From NCBI RefSeq assembly GCF_019711565.1, contig NZ_JAIGNN010000001.1:558001-622000 (forward strand): 64,000 nucleotides of DNA, given 5' to 3'. Below the pieces are notes generated by a model. The model was given only the letters and a program-made list of their open reading frames with translations, was not told the DNA's origin and did no database searches. Source of the DNA: Qipengyuania proteolytica. GTDB taxonomy: Bacteria > Pseudomonadota > Alphaproteobacteria > Sphingomonadales > Sphingomonadaceae. Below are positions 8,392 through 17,802 of the stretch, in pieces. The stretch's first letter is position 1, and the number at the start of each line of letters is the position of its first letter. The position numbers and the translations under genes are program-made.

Positions 8392-8453
8392 TTGCCCTCG
8401 AGGGCGGGCAAAACCGCCTTTAAATCGCGCGCAAAACGGCTAAGGCCGCTCGC

Positions 8454-10970
8454 ATGAGCAGCGATACCCGTTTCGATCCCGCCAGCGCCGATGCGCGCTG
8501 GCAAAGCGCGTGGGACAAGGCGCAGACCTTCCGCGCCGACAGCAATTCGGACAAGCCCAAGAGCTACGTGCTCGAGATGTTCCCCTATCCCAGCGGGCGC
8601 ATCCATATCGGCCATGTGCGCAACTACACGATGGGCGACGTGCTGGCGCGCTACAAGAAGGCGACCGGACACGAGGTGCTGCATCCGATGGGCTGGGACG
8701 CCTTCGGCATGCCGGCGGAAAACGCCGCGATGGAAAAGGGCGTCCATCCGGGCGGCTGGACCCGCGCAAACATCGAACACATGAAGGCGCAGCTGAAGCG
8801 CCTCGGCTTCGCGCTCGACTGGAGCCGCGAGCTGGCGACCTGCGAGCCGGACTATTACGGCCACGAGCAGGCGCTGTTCATCGACCTTTACGAAGCGGGC
8901 CTCGTCTATCGCAAGGAGAGCGAGGTCAATTGGGACCCGGTCGACATGACCGTGCTGGCCAACGAGCAGGTGATCGACGGCAAGGGCTGGCGCTCGGGCG
9001 CGGAGGTCGAGAAGCGCAAGCTCAACCAGTGGTTCCTCAAGATCACTGATTTCGCCGAGGAGCTGCTCGACGGCCTCGGCAGGCTCGAGAACTGGCCGGA
9101 CAAGGTCCGGCTGATGCAGGAGAACTGGATCGGCAAGTCGAAGGGGCTCGAATTCAGCTTCGACCTGTCGAACGGCGAAAAACTGCCGGTCTACACCACG
9201 CGGCCCGACACGATCTTCGGTGCGAGTTTCGTTGCGGTCGCTGCCGACCATCCGGTCGCGCAGGGCATCGACAGCGACGAAGCGAGCGCGTTCATCGCCC
9301 TGTGCAAGAAGGGCGGGACGACCGCGGCCGAACTCGAAACCGCTGAGAAACTCGGCTTCGACACCGGTATCACCGCGAAGCACCCATTCACCGGCGCCGA
9401 CCTGCCGGTGTATATCGCCAATTTCGTGCTGATGGACTACGGCACCGGCGCGATCATGGCGGTCCCGGGCCACGACCAGCGCGACTTCGAATTCGCCACC
9501 AAGTATGGCCTGCCGATCCCGCGCGTCGTGGCGCCCAGCGTCGAAGATGCGGGCAGGCCCTTCGAAGGCGAAGCCGAGGCGGGCGAAGGCGTCATCGTCA
9601 ACTCGGACTTCCTCGACGGCATGAGCGTGGAAGATGCCAAGCGCGCAATCATTGCCCGGATCGAGGAACAGGGCCGCGGCCAGGGCAAGACCGTCTGGCG
9701 CCTGCGCGACTGGGGCGTTTCGCGCCAGCGTTACTGGGGCACACCGATCCCCTTCATCCATTGCGGGGCCTGCGGCGTGGTCCCCGCGCCCAAGGACAGC
9801 TTGCCGATCACCCTGCCCGAGGATGTCGACTTCCAGACGCCTGGCAATCCGCTGCTGCGCCATCCGACCTGGAAGCATGTCGACTGTCCCAAGTGCGGCG
9901 GCAAGGCCGAGCGCGAAACCGATACGCTCGACACTTTCGTCGATTCGAGCTGGTACTTCCTGCGCTTCGCCAGCCAGCCCGCGGACAGGCCCTTCGACCG
10001 CGACGAAGTCGCCAGGTGGATGCCGGTCGAACAATATATCGGCGGCATCGAGCATGCGATCCTGCACTTGCTTTACGCGCGCTTCTGGACCCGCGCACTG
10101 GCGCATATGGGACAGCTCGAGGTGAAGGAACCCTTCGCCTCGCTGTTCACGCAGGGCATGGTGACGCACGAGACCTATTCGCGGCAGGAAGGCGGCAAGA
10201 CCGTCTATTTCGCGCCCGACGAGATCAGCCGGGAGGCGGAGCGGGCGCTGCTGACCGCCGATGGCGGCGAGGTCGAGATCGGCCGTGTGATCAAGATGTC
10301 GAAGTCGAAGAAGAACGTCGTCGATCCCGACACGATCATCGATACCTACGGCGCCGACGCGGTGCGCTGGTTCATGCTGTCCGACAGCCCGCCCGAGCGC
10401 GACCTGCCGTGGTCGGAAGCGGGCATCGAAGGCTGCTCGCGCTTCGTTCACCGGTTGTGGCGCCTGTTCGCGGCACATGATGCCGGGGCAGAGGGCGCGG
10501 ACAAGGCACTCGATCGCAAGACGCACCAGACGGTCGATGCCGTCGGTCGCGATATCGAGGCGCTCGGCTTCAACAAGGCGGTGGCGCGCATCTACGAACT
10601 GACCGGCGCGGTCGAAAAGGCCGCACCCTCGGCCAGTCGCTCGACCGCCATCCGCACGCTCGTCCAGCTGACCGCGCCGATGATGCCGCATCTGGCAGAG
10701 GAAGCCTGGGCCGGGATAGGCATGGAAGGCATGGTCGCCGATGCGCCCTGGCCCGAAGTCGATTCCGCGCTGCTGGTCGAGGACGAGGTCACCATCGCCG
10801 TCCAGCACAAGGGCAAGCTGCGCGACACGCTGACCGCTCCCAAGGGCGCGTCGAAGGAAACTCTCGAGGCGATGGCGCTAGCGAGCGAGAACATGCAGCG
10901 TTCGATCGACGGGGCAGAAATTCGCAAGGTCATTGTCGTGCCCGACAGATTGGTGAATATCGTCACCTGA
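8454..10970 (+). CDS. leuS: Leucyl-tRNA synthetase
   Basis: LeuRS charges tRNA-Leu in the cytoplasm. The 838-residue length is typical of bacterial LeuRS. HIGH is at residues 51-54 ([11 protein letters not shown]) and KMSKS at residues 614-618. The editing domain inserted in the Rossmann fold contains [12 protein letters not shown] and the [10 protein letters not shown] segment. A zinc-binding Cys pattern (CGACG, CPKCGG) is present around residues 438-485. Its last base overlaps the first base of lptE (TGATG), so the two are translationally coupled. Confidence 0.97.
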   Translation: MSSDTRFDPASADARWQSAWDKAQTFRADSNSDKPKSYVLEMFPYPSGRIHIGHVRNYTMGDVLARYKKATGHEVLHPMGWDAFGMPAENAAMEKGVHPGGWTRANIEHMKAQLKRLGFALDWSRELATCEPDYYGHEQALFIDLYEAGLVYRKESEVNWDPVDMTVLANEQVIDGKGWRSGAEVEKRKLNQWFLKITDFAEELLDGLGRLENWPDKVRLMQENWIGKSKGLEFSFDLSNGEKLPVYTTRPDTIFGASFVAVAADHPVAQGIDSDEASAFIALCKKGGTTAAELETAEKLGFDTGITAKHPFTGADLPVYIANFVLMDYGTGAIMAVPGHDQRDFEFATKYGLPIPRVVAPSVEDAGRPFEGEAEAGEGVIVNSDFLDGMSVEDAKRAIIARIEEQGRGQGKTVWRLRDWGVSRQRYWGTPIPFIHCGACGVVPAPKDSLPITLPEDVDFQTPGNPLLRHPTWKHVDCPKCGGKAERETDTLDTFVDSSWYFLRFASQPADRPFDRDEVARWMPVEQYIGGIEHAILHLLYARFWTRALAHMGQLEVKEPFASLFTQGMVTHETYSRQEGGKTVYFAPDEISREAERALLTADGGEVEIGRVIKMSKSKKNVVDPDTIIDTYGADAVRWFMLSDSPPERDLPWSEAGIEGCSRFVHRLWRLFAAHDAGAEGADKALDRKTHQTVDAVGRDIEALGFNKAVARIYELTGAVEKAAPSASRSTAIRTLVQLTAPMMPHLAEEAWAGIGMEGMVADAPWPEVDSALLVEDEVTIAVQHKGKLRDTLTAPKGASKETLEAMALASENMQRSIDGAEIRKVIVVPDRLVNIVT

Positions 10971-11458
10971 TGCGTCGCGCCCTGCTCCTCCTCGCCAGCC
11001 TCGCGCTCTCCGCCTGCGGGCTCCAGCCCATGTATGCGGGCGGTGGTAGCGGCGACGTCGCGCGCGGCCTTGCCGCGGTCGAGGTGCCCGCGATCGAGGG
11101 GCAGGCCGGCTGGCTGGTGCGCAATGCGCTCAACGACCGTCTCGGCGCTGCCGGTGCCGCAAGTCCGCAATACCGGCTCGACGTGCGCCTCGACGATCAG
11201 CTCGAAGGGCTGGGCGTCCTGCGCGACGACACGATCAGCCGCGAACGCCGCACGCTGCGCGCGCGCTACCAGCTGATCGACCTCGCAAGCGGCGAAATCT
11301 TGCTCGATGCGACCGCCGGATCGGACGCGGGGATCGATGTCGTCTCGAGCGAATATGCGACCATCGCCGCCGAACAGACCGCGCTCGAAAACCTCGCCGA
11401 AGACGTGGCGCAGCGGATCGTGACGCGCGTCGCGCTGACCCTGCGCAAAGAGCAGTGA
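10970..11458 (+). CDS. lptE: LPS-assembly lipoprotein LptE
   Basis: LptE is the outer-membrane lipoprotein that plugs the LptD barrel and helps place LPS in the outer leaflet. The 162-residue protein has a lipoprotein signal with LSACGLQPMY (lipobox Cys about residue 16), and CGLQPMY is characteristic of alphaproteobacterial LptE. The gene sits between leuS and holA, the standard position. Its ATG overlaps the leuS stop and its TGA overlaps the GTG start of holA (GTGA), so the three form a tightly coupled operon. Confidence 0.9.
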   Translation: MRRALLLLASLALSACGLQPMYAGGGSGDVARGLAAVEVPAIEGQAGWLVRNALNDRLGAAGAASPQYRLDVRLDDQLEGLGVLRDDTISRERRTLRARYQLIDLASGEILLDATAGSDAGIDVVSSEYATIAAEQTALENLAEDVAQRIVTRVALTLRKEQ

Positions 11459-12501
11459 AGCTCACCAGCCGCGATTTTGCCGCCAAAGGCCGTAGCGCGG
11501 CGCAGGATTGCGGCATCTTCTTCTTCTGCGGGCAGGACGAGGCGGGCGCGAGCGCGGCGGCCGGCGACCTCGTGACATGGCTGAAGGAGCCGGGCGAGCG
11601 GGTCGAACTCACCGGCGGCGACCTGCGCGGCGATCCGGCGCGGCTGGGCGACGAGGCGCGCTCGACATCGCTGTTCGGCGACAAGCGCCACATCTGGGTG
11701 CGCGCCGCGGGCGACGAGGCCTATGAGGCGCTCAAGACGCTTACCGAAACGGGCGACATGGGCGCGGGCGCGGCGTGTCCGGTAATCGTCGTCGCGAGTT
11801 CGGCGACCGACAAGTCGCGCTCCGCCAAGCTGCTCGAAAAGCGCAAGGATGCGGTGGTCGCGCTGTTCTACCCGCCCGACCTGCGCTCGGTCTCGCAAAG
11901 CGTGCGCGGAATGGCCGATGCAGCAGGTGTGCGGCTTGGCGGAGACCTAGCTGAACGGATCGCGCGCGCCGCCAATCTCGACGTGCGGCTGGCGCAGAGC
12001 GAAGTGACCAAGCTCGCGACCTATCTCGATGCGAGCGCGCAGAGCCCCCAGCCGGCGACGGCGGAAGACCTCGATGCCGTCGGCGCGACGAGCGAGGAGG
12101 ATGGGTTCATGCCGCTCGTCAATGCGGTGATGGGTGGGCAGGGCGGCAAGGTTGCGCCCGAGATCGCGCGGATGAAGCAACTCGGCCTCAATCCGGTCGG
12201 CGTGCTGCTGGCGTTCGAACGGCGCGCGGCGCAGCTGGCACGGATTGCCGCTGCGCTCGGCAACCGGCCCTATGGCGATCTCGACAAGGGCGAGAAGGCG
12301 CGGCTGGGAATCTTCTGGAAGGAAGAGCGCGAGATCGGCCAGCAACTGTCGCGCTGGCGCGCTCGGGGACGGCTCGACCGGCTGACGCACGGCCTCACTC
12401 GCCTGCACCGCGAACTGCTGACGAATAGCCAGGCCTCCGAACTGCTGCTGGCTCAGGGGCTGACCAGCCTCGCGCAGCTGGCGGGTGCGGGCCGCCGCTA
12501 G
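11455..12501 (+). CDS. holA: DNA polymerase III delta subunit
   Basis: HolA opens the beta sliding clamp as part of the clamp loader. The 348-residue length is normal. The family pattern is seen in IFFFCGQDEAGAS near the N-terminus, the STSLFGDKRHIWV segment and the C-terminal helical region with LLTNSQASELLLAQGL. The start is GTG at 11455, overlapping the lptE stop by four bases. At its 3' end the TAG stop shares the tetranucleotide CTAG with the stop of the convergent nucleotidyltransferase gene. Confidence 0.92.
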   Translation: MKLTSRDFAAKGRSAAQDCGIFFFCGQDEAGASAAAGDLVTWLKEPGERVELTGGDLRGDPARLGDEARSTSLFGDKRHIWVRAAGDEAYEALKTLTETGDMGAGAACPVIVVASSATDKSRSAKLLEKRKDAVVALFYPPDLRSVSQSVRGMADAAGVRLGGDLAERIARAANLDVRLAQSEVTKLATYLDASAQSPQPATAEDLDAVGATSEEDGFMPLVNAVMGGQGGKVAPEIARMKQLGLNPVGVLLAFERRAAQLARIAAALGNRPYGDLDKGEKARLGIFWKEEREIGQQLSRWRARGRLDRLTHGLTRLHRELLTNSQASELLLAQGLTSLAQLAGAGRR

Positions 12502-13646
12502 GCGCGGAGCCAGGCGTCGAGGCGGGCGATCGTTTCGCCTCTTGCCCGGTCGGAGGCGGTCGCACGGCTCTTCAGGGTGCCGCCGATTTCCTGTCCGACC
12601 CACCTTGCATAGCCGCGCAGGCTGTCATGGCGTTCACGCCGCGCCAGGACGCGTCGCAGCTTCTCGCTGAGCGCCAGGTCGCTGCGTCCAAGCTTGGCTA
12701 GCGCGATATCGCTTTCCCGCGCGGAAAGGGGTTTGGCGAGCAGGGCAGGAATCGCATCAATGATATCCGGTGGGATATCGATCGGGCATTGCAGCGCCGC
12801 AGCAGTTCCGGGCGCGGTCCAGTGGTCCGTTGCCGCGATGCATAGCGCCGCGTGGCGGAGCCAGTCATCCCGGTCGGCCCGGTGCCAGAGCTCGCCGAGA
12901 TCAAGTCGCTCCGGCTGCTCCGCCAGTGTCGCGAAGTCGACCAGCATGAGCGGTCCGCCGTCGAGCCGGTGGAAGGCGGCGTGGACGGCGAGGTGCATGA
13001 CGGCATCGATCGGATCGAGCACGCGAACGCCGGCCAAGGCGGCGGCAGCGACGCTACGGTCGAGCAGGCCGTGGGGATGCGGCGGCATGCGGCCGTCATT
13101 ATCCCACAGGCGGGTATGGATCTCGAGCACCAGCCCATCGGGCGACTCGAGCGCCGGAAGGTGTTTGAAGCGCGCCGCCCATTCGTCCAGCGGCAGCGCC
13201 GTCTCCTCGCAAGCCGTGTAGCCGCTGGCGAGCAGGGCCGCATGGGCGTCCAGCGACCTGTCGGCGGGCACCAGAATGTCGAGGTCACGCATCGGGCGCA
13301 TGCCGGGTTCGGGGTAGCAACCCCACGCCAGCCACGCGCCCTTGAGCGCCGCCATGGGGATGCCCGCGTCAACAAGCAGCCGAGCGATGCGGACGAGCTC
13401 CGCCCGCTGGGCCAGCGCAACCAGGGAGCTCTCGCGAAAAGCCCCGGCCCAGCCTTTTCGGATTGCCCCCGGTACCAGCGTCTGGTCGCCGCGGAGCCGG
13501 TGCAGCGCCGGCCGGCACCGGTGCTCGTGGGCGCGCTCGTCCAAGGTGCGCCAGTCTTCTTCCGACAATTGCTGCCACTGCGGCCCATCGAGCGGCCTGC
13601 GCCCGACCAGTTCGGTCAGCAGTGTTTCGATCGGCAGCCCGGACAC
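12498..13646 (-). CDS. Nucleotidyltransferase family protein
   Basis: The 382-residue protein matches the NTP_transf_5 type of uncharacterised nucleotidyltransferases. The N-terminal helical part is followed by the motif MAALKGAWLAWGCYPEPGM and then RPMRDLDILVP, where the Asp residues of DLD (about residues 121-123) are the expected metal ligands. A C-terminal alpha-helical region follows. The substrate is unknown; relatives often lie near polysaccharide or peptide-modification genes. It starts 11 bases after the lptA stop codon, in apparent operon with rnd-lptC-lptA. Its stop overlaps that of holA by four bases. Confidence 0.75.
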   Translation of the reverse strand: MSGLPIETLLTELVGRRPLDGPQWQQLSEEDWRTLDERAHEHRCRPALHRLRGDQTLVPGAIRKGWAGAFRESSLVALAQRAELVRIARLLVDAGIPMAALKGAWLAWGCYPEPGMRPMRDLDILVPADRSLDAHAALLASGYTACEETALPLDEWAARFKHLPALESPDGLVLEIHTRLWDNDGRMPPHPHGLLDRSVAAAALAGVRVLDPIDAVMHLAVHAAFHRLDGGPLMLVDFATLAEQPERLDLGELWHRADRDDWLRHAALCIAATDHWTAPGTAAALQCPIDIPPDIIDAIPALLAKPLSARESDIALAKLGRSDLALSEKLRRVLARRERHDSLRGYARWVGQEIGGTLKSRATASDRARGETIARLDAWLRA

Positions 13647-13656
13647 GGGCGCGGCC

Positions 13657-14211
13657 TCAGTTTTCGGGGACGGAGAAGGTCCCGCTCACCCGGCCGCCGG
13701 AGCTGCTGCTGCTTTCGCCGGTGACGGAGGACGACCCGCTGGCTTGGCCATCGACGCTCGACACGCCGGAGCGCAGGTCGATCACCAGCCGCCCGCCGTT
13801 GAGCGTGTCGCCGCCGCGGTTGAGCCGGACATTGCCCGCCATCGTGATTATGCGGCGGTTGAAATCGTAGACCGCGGTGTCACCGCGCGCCCGTTCGTTG
13901 CCGCGTTGCACATCGACCCCGCCGGTCGCCATGATGCGCTGGATCTGCAGGCTGCCGGCATCCGAATAGTTCACGATCGTGCGCGCCGCATTGAGGCTGA
14001 GGCCGGCCTGCGTGATCCGCACGTTGCCCGACAGGACGACGCGGTTCTGCCGGTCCTGCAGCTCGATCCGGTCCGCCGCATAGGACACCGGTGCGTTCGA
14101 ATTGTGCCCCGCAATCGCCTGCGCCTGCAATTGCATGCCACCGACCGCTGTCAGCGTAAGGGCGAAACCGGCGAGCGCCCAGCGGGCCATCGAGGGAACG
14201 AGCTTGGTCAT
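13657..14211 (-). CDS. lptA: LPS transport periplasmic protein LptA
   Basis: LptA polymerises into the periplasmic bridge that carries LPS from LptC to LptD. The 184-residue protein has a signal peptide (about residues 1-32) and an OstA-like beta-jellyroll: ISYAADRIELQDRQNRVVLSG-like strands, then NVRITQAGLSLNAARTIVNY and VYDFNRRIITMAGNVRLNRG. The tail is rich in Ser and Gly (GSSSVTGESSSSSGGRVSG), presumably flexible. Its ATG overlaps the lptC stop by four bases. The usual next gene, lptB, is not present here; a nucleotidyltransferase gene follows. Confidence 0.9.
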   Translation of the reverse strand: MTKLVPSMARWALAGFALTLTAVGGMQLQAQAIAGHNSNAPVSYAADRIELQDRQNRVVLSGNVRITQAGLSLNAARTIVNYSDAGSLQIQRIMATGGVDVQRGNERARGDTAVYDFNRRIITMAGNVRLNRGGDTLNGGRLVIDLRSGVSSVDGQASGSSSVTGESSSSSGGRVSGTFSVPEN

Positions 14212-14879
14212 CTGGGCATCCTCAGTTCGCCCGGGTCCATGCGCAGGCGCGCATTGCCGGACAGGGCAATCGTACGTTCGTTGAGATCGGCGGTCAGGCG
14301 GTTGGCGCTGAAGGTTCCGGCGGGAATCTCGCCTTCGACCCCGTCGTCACCGCGCAGGGTCTTGTTTTCCAGATTGACCGATACGCCGCGCGCCACCATG
14401 CGATAGCCATCGGCGGCGACCATCAGCAGCGGTCCGTCGACCGAGACCACCTGCTCCTCGAGAGAGTATTGCCCGCCATCGGCGGATACGCGCGCAGGCC
14501 CGTCGTTAAGCAGCAGCCGCGCCACCACTTCGTTCATGCGCACGATCCCTTCGGCGCTGGAACGTTGCACCGCCTCGCCCGCGGTGAGCGAGAAGGGGCG
14601 GCCGTCATTATCCTCGCCGCGGTAGAGCGCATTGTCGACGCGCAGGCGTTCGTTGATGACCGCCACCTTGTCGCGATCGAGCAGGAAGCTCACTTCGCCG
14701 CGCGGACTGAGCGGGGTGATCACCATCAGCGCGGCGAGCACGCCCACGCCCATCGGCAGGGCCTTGGCGAGGAAGCGCACCAGCCGGTCATGCGTGCCGC
14801 CCGGCTCGGCCCAGTGCTGCCGCTCGTTGCGGCGCGCCTTGGCCTCCTGCGTCTCGATCCTGCGTTGGCGGACAACCAT
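14208..14879 (-). CDS. lptC: LPS export protein LptC
   Basis: LptC is the single-pass inner-membrane protein that receives LPS from LptBFG and passes it to LptA. The 223-residue protein has a basic cytoplasmic N-terminus, a transmembrane helix at about residues 41-61 (ALPMGVGVLAALMVITPL) and a periplasmic jellyroll (EVSFLLDRDKV, VDNALYRGEDNDGRPFSLTA, ISLSGNARLRMDPGELRM-type strands). It lies 24 bases downstream of rnd and overlaps lptA by four bases (ATGA), as in related genomes. Confidence 0.88.
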   Translation of the reverse strand: MVVRQRRIETQEAKARRNERQHWAEPGGTHDRLVRFLAKALPMGVGVLAALMVITPLSPRGEVSFLLDRDKVAVINERLRVDNALYRGEDNDGRPFSLTAGEAVQRSSAEGIVRMNEVVARLLLNDGPARVSADGGQYSLEEQVVSVDGPLLMVAADGYRMVARGVSVNLENKTLRGDDGVEGEIPAGTFSANRLTADLNERTIALSGNARLRMDPGELRMPR

Positions 14880-14903
14880 GGCGGCGGCTTGAACCCCTGC
14901 TCC

Positions 14904-15521
14904 TTACGCGTGGCTGAAGATGTCGTGATCGGCCCAGCCGGCGAGGTCGAGCCGCGCGCGGGTGGGCAGGAAATCGAAACAGGCCTGCGCCATGTCCATC
15001 CGGCCTTCGCGTTCGAGCCGCCGGTTCAGTTCCTCGCGCATGCGGTGGAGGAAGCGCACGTCGCTGGCGGCATATTCGCGCTGCGCCTCGCTGATCACGG
15101 GGCCGCCCCAGTCCGAGCTCTGCTGGACCTTCGACATGCTCTCGCCGAGCAGTTCGTCCACGAGGTTCTTGAGGCCGTGGCGGTCGGTGTAGGTGCGGAC
15201 CAGCTTGCTCGCGATCTTGGTGCAATAGCAGGGCGCGGCGGTGACCCCGAGGTAGTGTTCGATCGCCGCGAGATCGAAGCGCGCGAAGTGGAAGAGCTTG
15301 AGCCGCTGCGGATCGCCCAGCACGGCCTTGAGGTTCGGCGCGTCATAGGTGCTGTCGGGGCCGAAGCGCACGAGGTGCTCGTCGCCTTGGCCATCGCTGA
15401 TCTGCACCAGGCACAGCCGGTCGCGCGGCGTGATCAGGCCCATGGTTTCGGTATCGACGGCCACCGGGCCATCGGCGAGCACGCCTTCGGGGAGGTCTTC
15501 TTCGTGGAAATGCACTGCCAT
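14904..15521 (-). CDS. rnd: Ribonuclease D / DEDDy 3'-5' exonuclease
   Basis: This 205-residue protein contains only the DEDD exonuclease domain, without the HRDC domains of E. coli RNase D; this short form is usual in alphaproteobacteria. Catalytic signatures are VAVDTETMG (Exo I, Asp and Glu), the LFHFARFDLAAI region (Exo II) and YAASDVRFLHRM (Exo III, Tyr and Asp). It trims RNA 3' ends, for example tRNA precursors. I chose ATG 15521 because it directly precedes the exonuclease fold; the open frame extends much further upstream without recognisable domain. It is first in a minus-strand series with lptC and lptA. Confidence 0.88.
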   Translation of the reverse strand: MAVHFHEEDLPEGVLADGPVAVDTETMGLITPRDRLCLVQISDGQGDEHLVRFGPDSTYDAPNLKAVLGDPQRLKLFHFARFDLAAIEHYLGVTAAPCYCTKIASKLVRTYTDRHGLKNLVDELLGESMSKVQQSSDWGGPVISEAQREYAASDVRFLHRMREELNRRLEREGRMDMAQACFDFLPTRARLDLAGWADHDIFSHA

Positions 15522-15563
15522 GGCGTGGGCCTTAAGCCGTTTGCGCTCTAGAGGGAAGGGACG

Positions 15564-16244
15564 ATGGCGGAGATGGTACCCGACAGCTGGAAGCCGGTCC
15601 TGGACCCGGTGCTGGATACGCCCGAAGCGCGGCGGCTGGGCGGCTGGCTGCGCGCGGAAGAAGAGGCCGGCAAGGATGTCTACCCGCCGCCCGGTTGCCG
15701 GCTGAAGGCGCTCGAACTGACCCCGCTCGAGGCGGTGAAGGTCGTGATCCTGGGGCAGGACCCGTACCACGGGCCGGGGCAGGCGATGGGCCTGTGCTTT
15801 GCAGTCCCCGAAGGCGTGAAGGTGCCGCCGAGCCTGCTGAACATCTACAAGGAGTTGGAGGCCGATCTCGGTAAAGCGCGGCCTACGCACGGCGACCTCA
15901 CCAGATGGGCGCGGCAGGGCGTGCTCCTGCTCAACAACACGCTGACAGTCGAGGCGGGGCAGGCGGGCAGCCACGCCGGGCGCGGCTGGGACGCGATCAC
16001 CGACGCCTGCGTGGGTGCGGTGGCGGCGCGGCCAGAGCCCAGTGTCTTCATGCTCTGGGGCAGCCACGCGCAAGCCAAGGCGAAACGCATCGACGGCTTG
16101 CGCGGAGGCAGGCATTGCGTGATCGAAAGCCCGCACCCTAGCCCGCTGTCGGCCCATCGCGGCTTCTTCGGCTCGCGCCCGTTCAGCCGCGCCAACGCCT
16201 TTCTCGAGGCCCGGGGCCGGGGTCCCATCGACTGGACGGTTTGA
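15564..16244 (+). CDS. ung: Uracil-DNA glycosylase
   Basis: Ung removes uracil from DNA, starting base-excision repair. The 226-residue protein is family-1 UDG: the water-activating loop GQDPYHGPGQAMGLCF, the LLLNNTLTVEAGQAGSH segment, and the DNA-intercalating loop ESPHPSPLSAHRGFFGSRPF with the catalytic His. The length and motif order match standard enzymes. It is divergent from rnd with about 42 bases between starts. An ATG at 15564 follows GGGAAGGGAC. Confidence 0.97.
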   Translation: MAEMVPDSWKPVLDPVLDTPEARRLGGWLRAEEEAGKDVYPPPGCRLKALELTPLEAVKVVILGQDPYHGPGQAMGLCFAVPEGVKVPPSLLNIYKELEADLGKARPTHGDLTRWARQGVLLLNNTLTVEAGQAGSHAGRGWDAITDACVGAVAARPEPSVFMLWGSHAQAKAKRIDGLRGGRHCVIESPHPSPLSAHRGFFGSRPFSRANAFLEARGRGPIDWTV

Positions 16245-16301
16245 CTTGCCATGCCCCTGCCGGCGTGAAAGGCTCGTACGGCAAGGCAGGGGAGACAGAT
16301 C

Positions 16302-17789
16302 ATGAAGGCGATCTTCGGGGCAGGCGCGGCGCTCGCGGTTCTGGGCATGATGGTTCCGGCTCAGGCGGAGACCGGCGGCGACCATCACCAGACGGCAGCA
16401 GCGCCCGACGATTCAGCAAAGGCAGCGGCGCTCTCCGAAGCCATGCGGGCGGCGGAACTGTGGGTGGAGGGGCAGCGGCAATACCGCAAGATTCCCGCCA
16501 TCTCCGCTGCGGTGGCGCAGGGCGATCGCACCGTCTGGGCCACGGGCTTCGGCACGACCGACCGCGCGCAGCGGACGCCGGCGACGGCGGACACGATCTA
16601 TTCGATCTGCTCGATTTCCAAGCTCTTCACCGCAGTCGCGCTGATGCAGCAGTGGGAACAGGGTAAGGTCGCGCTCGATGTGCCGATTACCGATTATTTG
16701 CCCTGGGCAAAGCTGGCCGCCGACCCGCGCGACAGCGTGCCCGTCACGCTGCGCGGCGCGCTGACGCATTCGGCGGGGCTACCGCGCGAAAGCGACTATC
16801 CCTACTGGACCGGACCGGACTTCCCCTTCCCCAGCCAGGCGCAGATCCGCTCGCGCATCGGCGAACAGTCGCCGCTCTATCCGGCCTCGACCACCTGGCA
16901 ATATTCGAACCTCGGCCTGACGCTGGTGGGCGAGACAGTCGAAGCTGTCAGCGGAGAGGCGTTTGCGGACTACGTCAGCGCTAGGATACTTACCCCGCTT
17001 GGCCTCGACGACACGCGTCCGGCCATACCGACCGATCTCTACGGCAAGCAAATGGCTGTCGGCTGGGGCGCGCTCGCAGCCGACGGGACGCGGCCCGCGG
17101 TGAAGCTGTTCGACCCGGCCGGCATCACGCCCGCGGCCGGTTTCAGTTCGAGCGCGGCCGATCTTGCCAAATTCGCCAGCTGGACCTTCCGTCTCGCCAA
17201 AAGCGGCGAGGCCGAGGTGCTGCGGCCGTCGACGCTGCGCGAGATGCAGCGGGTGCATTACGTCTCGCCCGACTGGAACACCAGTTGGGGCCTCGGCTTC
17301 TCGGTCCGCAACGAGAACGGCACCACCGTTGTCGGGCATGGCGGTTCCTGCCCCGGCTATCGCAGCGCGCTGATGATCGCGCCCAAGGAAGAGATGGGTA
17401 TCGCCGTTGCGATGAATGCGATGGACGATCCGGGCTATCTCGCTCGCGGAATCGCCGCTCTGGTCAACGCACGCGGTGGAGCGACGGCGTTCGATCCGGT
17501 CGAAGGCGTAAAACTCGACGACTACGCCGGCGTCTATGACGGGCAGCCGTGGGATTCGGACTATTTCCTCGTGCCCTGGGCGGGCGGGCTGACCTGGATC
17601 GGGCCCGACGCCAAAGAGCCGGCCGACGGCTTATGGCGCCTCAAGCCGCTGGGCGGTGACCGTTTCCGGGTGGTCACCGACAAGGGCGAGGAGCGCGAGG
17701 AGGTCGTGTTCGAACGCGATCGCGCGGGCAAGGTCGTCCATTATCGCCAGCATTCGAACTTCAACCGCAAGGTTAGCCCGCTCCCCTGA
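16302..17789 (+). CDS. Serine hydrolase of the class C beta-lactamase fold
   Basis: The 495-residue protein has a signal peptide (residues 1-22) and a beta-lactamase/DD-peptidase-type domain: SxxK at residues 104-107 (SISK), the YSN motif in WQYSNLGLTL, and HGG in VVGHGGSCPGY. It is therefore an exported serine hydrolase, probably periplasmic. Members include esterases, D-aminopeptidases and penicillin-binding-type enzymes; I would not predict beta-lactam resistance from this alone. A C-terminal extension of about 100 residues after the hydrolase domain (LDDYAGVYDGQPWDSDYF) resembles the lipocalin-like extra domain seen in such hydrolases. GGGGAGA precedes ATG 16302. Confidence 0.85.
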   Translation: MKAIFGAGAALAVLGMMVPAQAETGGDHHQTAAAPDDSAKAAALSEAMRAAELWVEGQRQYRKIPAISAAVAQGDRTVWATGFGTTDRAQRTPATADTIYSICSISKLFTAVALMQQWEQGKVALDVPITDYLPWAKLAADPRDSVPVTLRGALTHSAGLPRESDYPYWTGPDFPFPSQAQIRSRIGEQSPLYPASTTWQYSNLGLTLVGETVEAVSGEAFADYVSARILTPLGLDDTRPAIPTDLYGKQMAVGWGALAADGTRPAVKLFDPAGITPAAGFSSSAADLAKFASWTFRLAKSGEAEVLRPSTLREMQRVHYVSPDWNTSWGLGFSVRNENGTTVVGHGGSCPGYRSALMIAPKEEMGIAVAMNAMDDPGYLARGIAALVNARGGATAFDPVEGVKLDDYAGVYDGQPWDSDYFLVPWAGGLTWIGPDAKEPADGLWRLKPLGGDRFRVVTDKGEEREEVVFERDRAGKVVHYRQHSNFNRKVSPLP

Positions 17790-17802
17790 TCGGCGGATCG
17801 CT

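Noticed and set aside
8088-10808. 906-codon open frame antisense to leuS
   Set aside because: leuS on the other strand has all motifs over the same stretch. The antisense frame has no recognisable domain and is a by-product of high GC codon use.
16302-17789. Beta-lactamase resistance gene
   Set aside because: The fold motifs fit class C-like serine hydrolases generally, but the C-terminal extension and variable motifs point to an esterase or peptidase type; resistance cannot be inferred.
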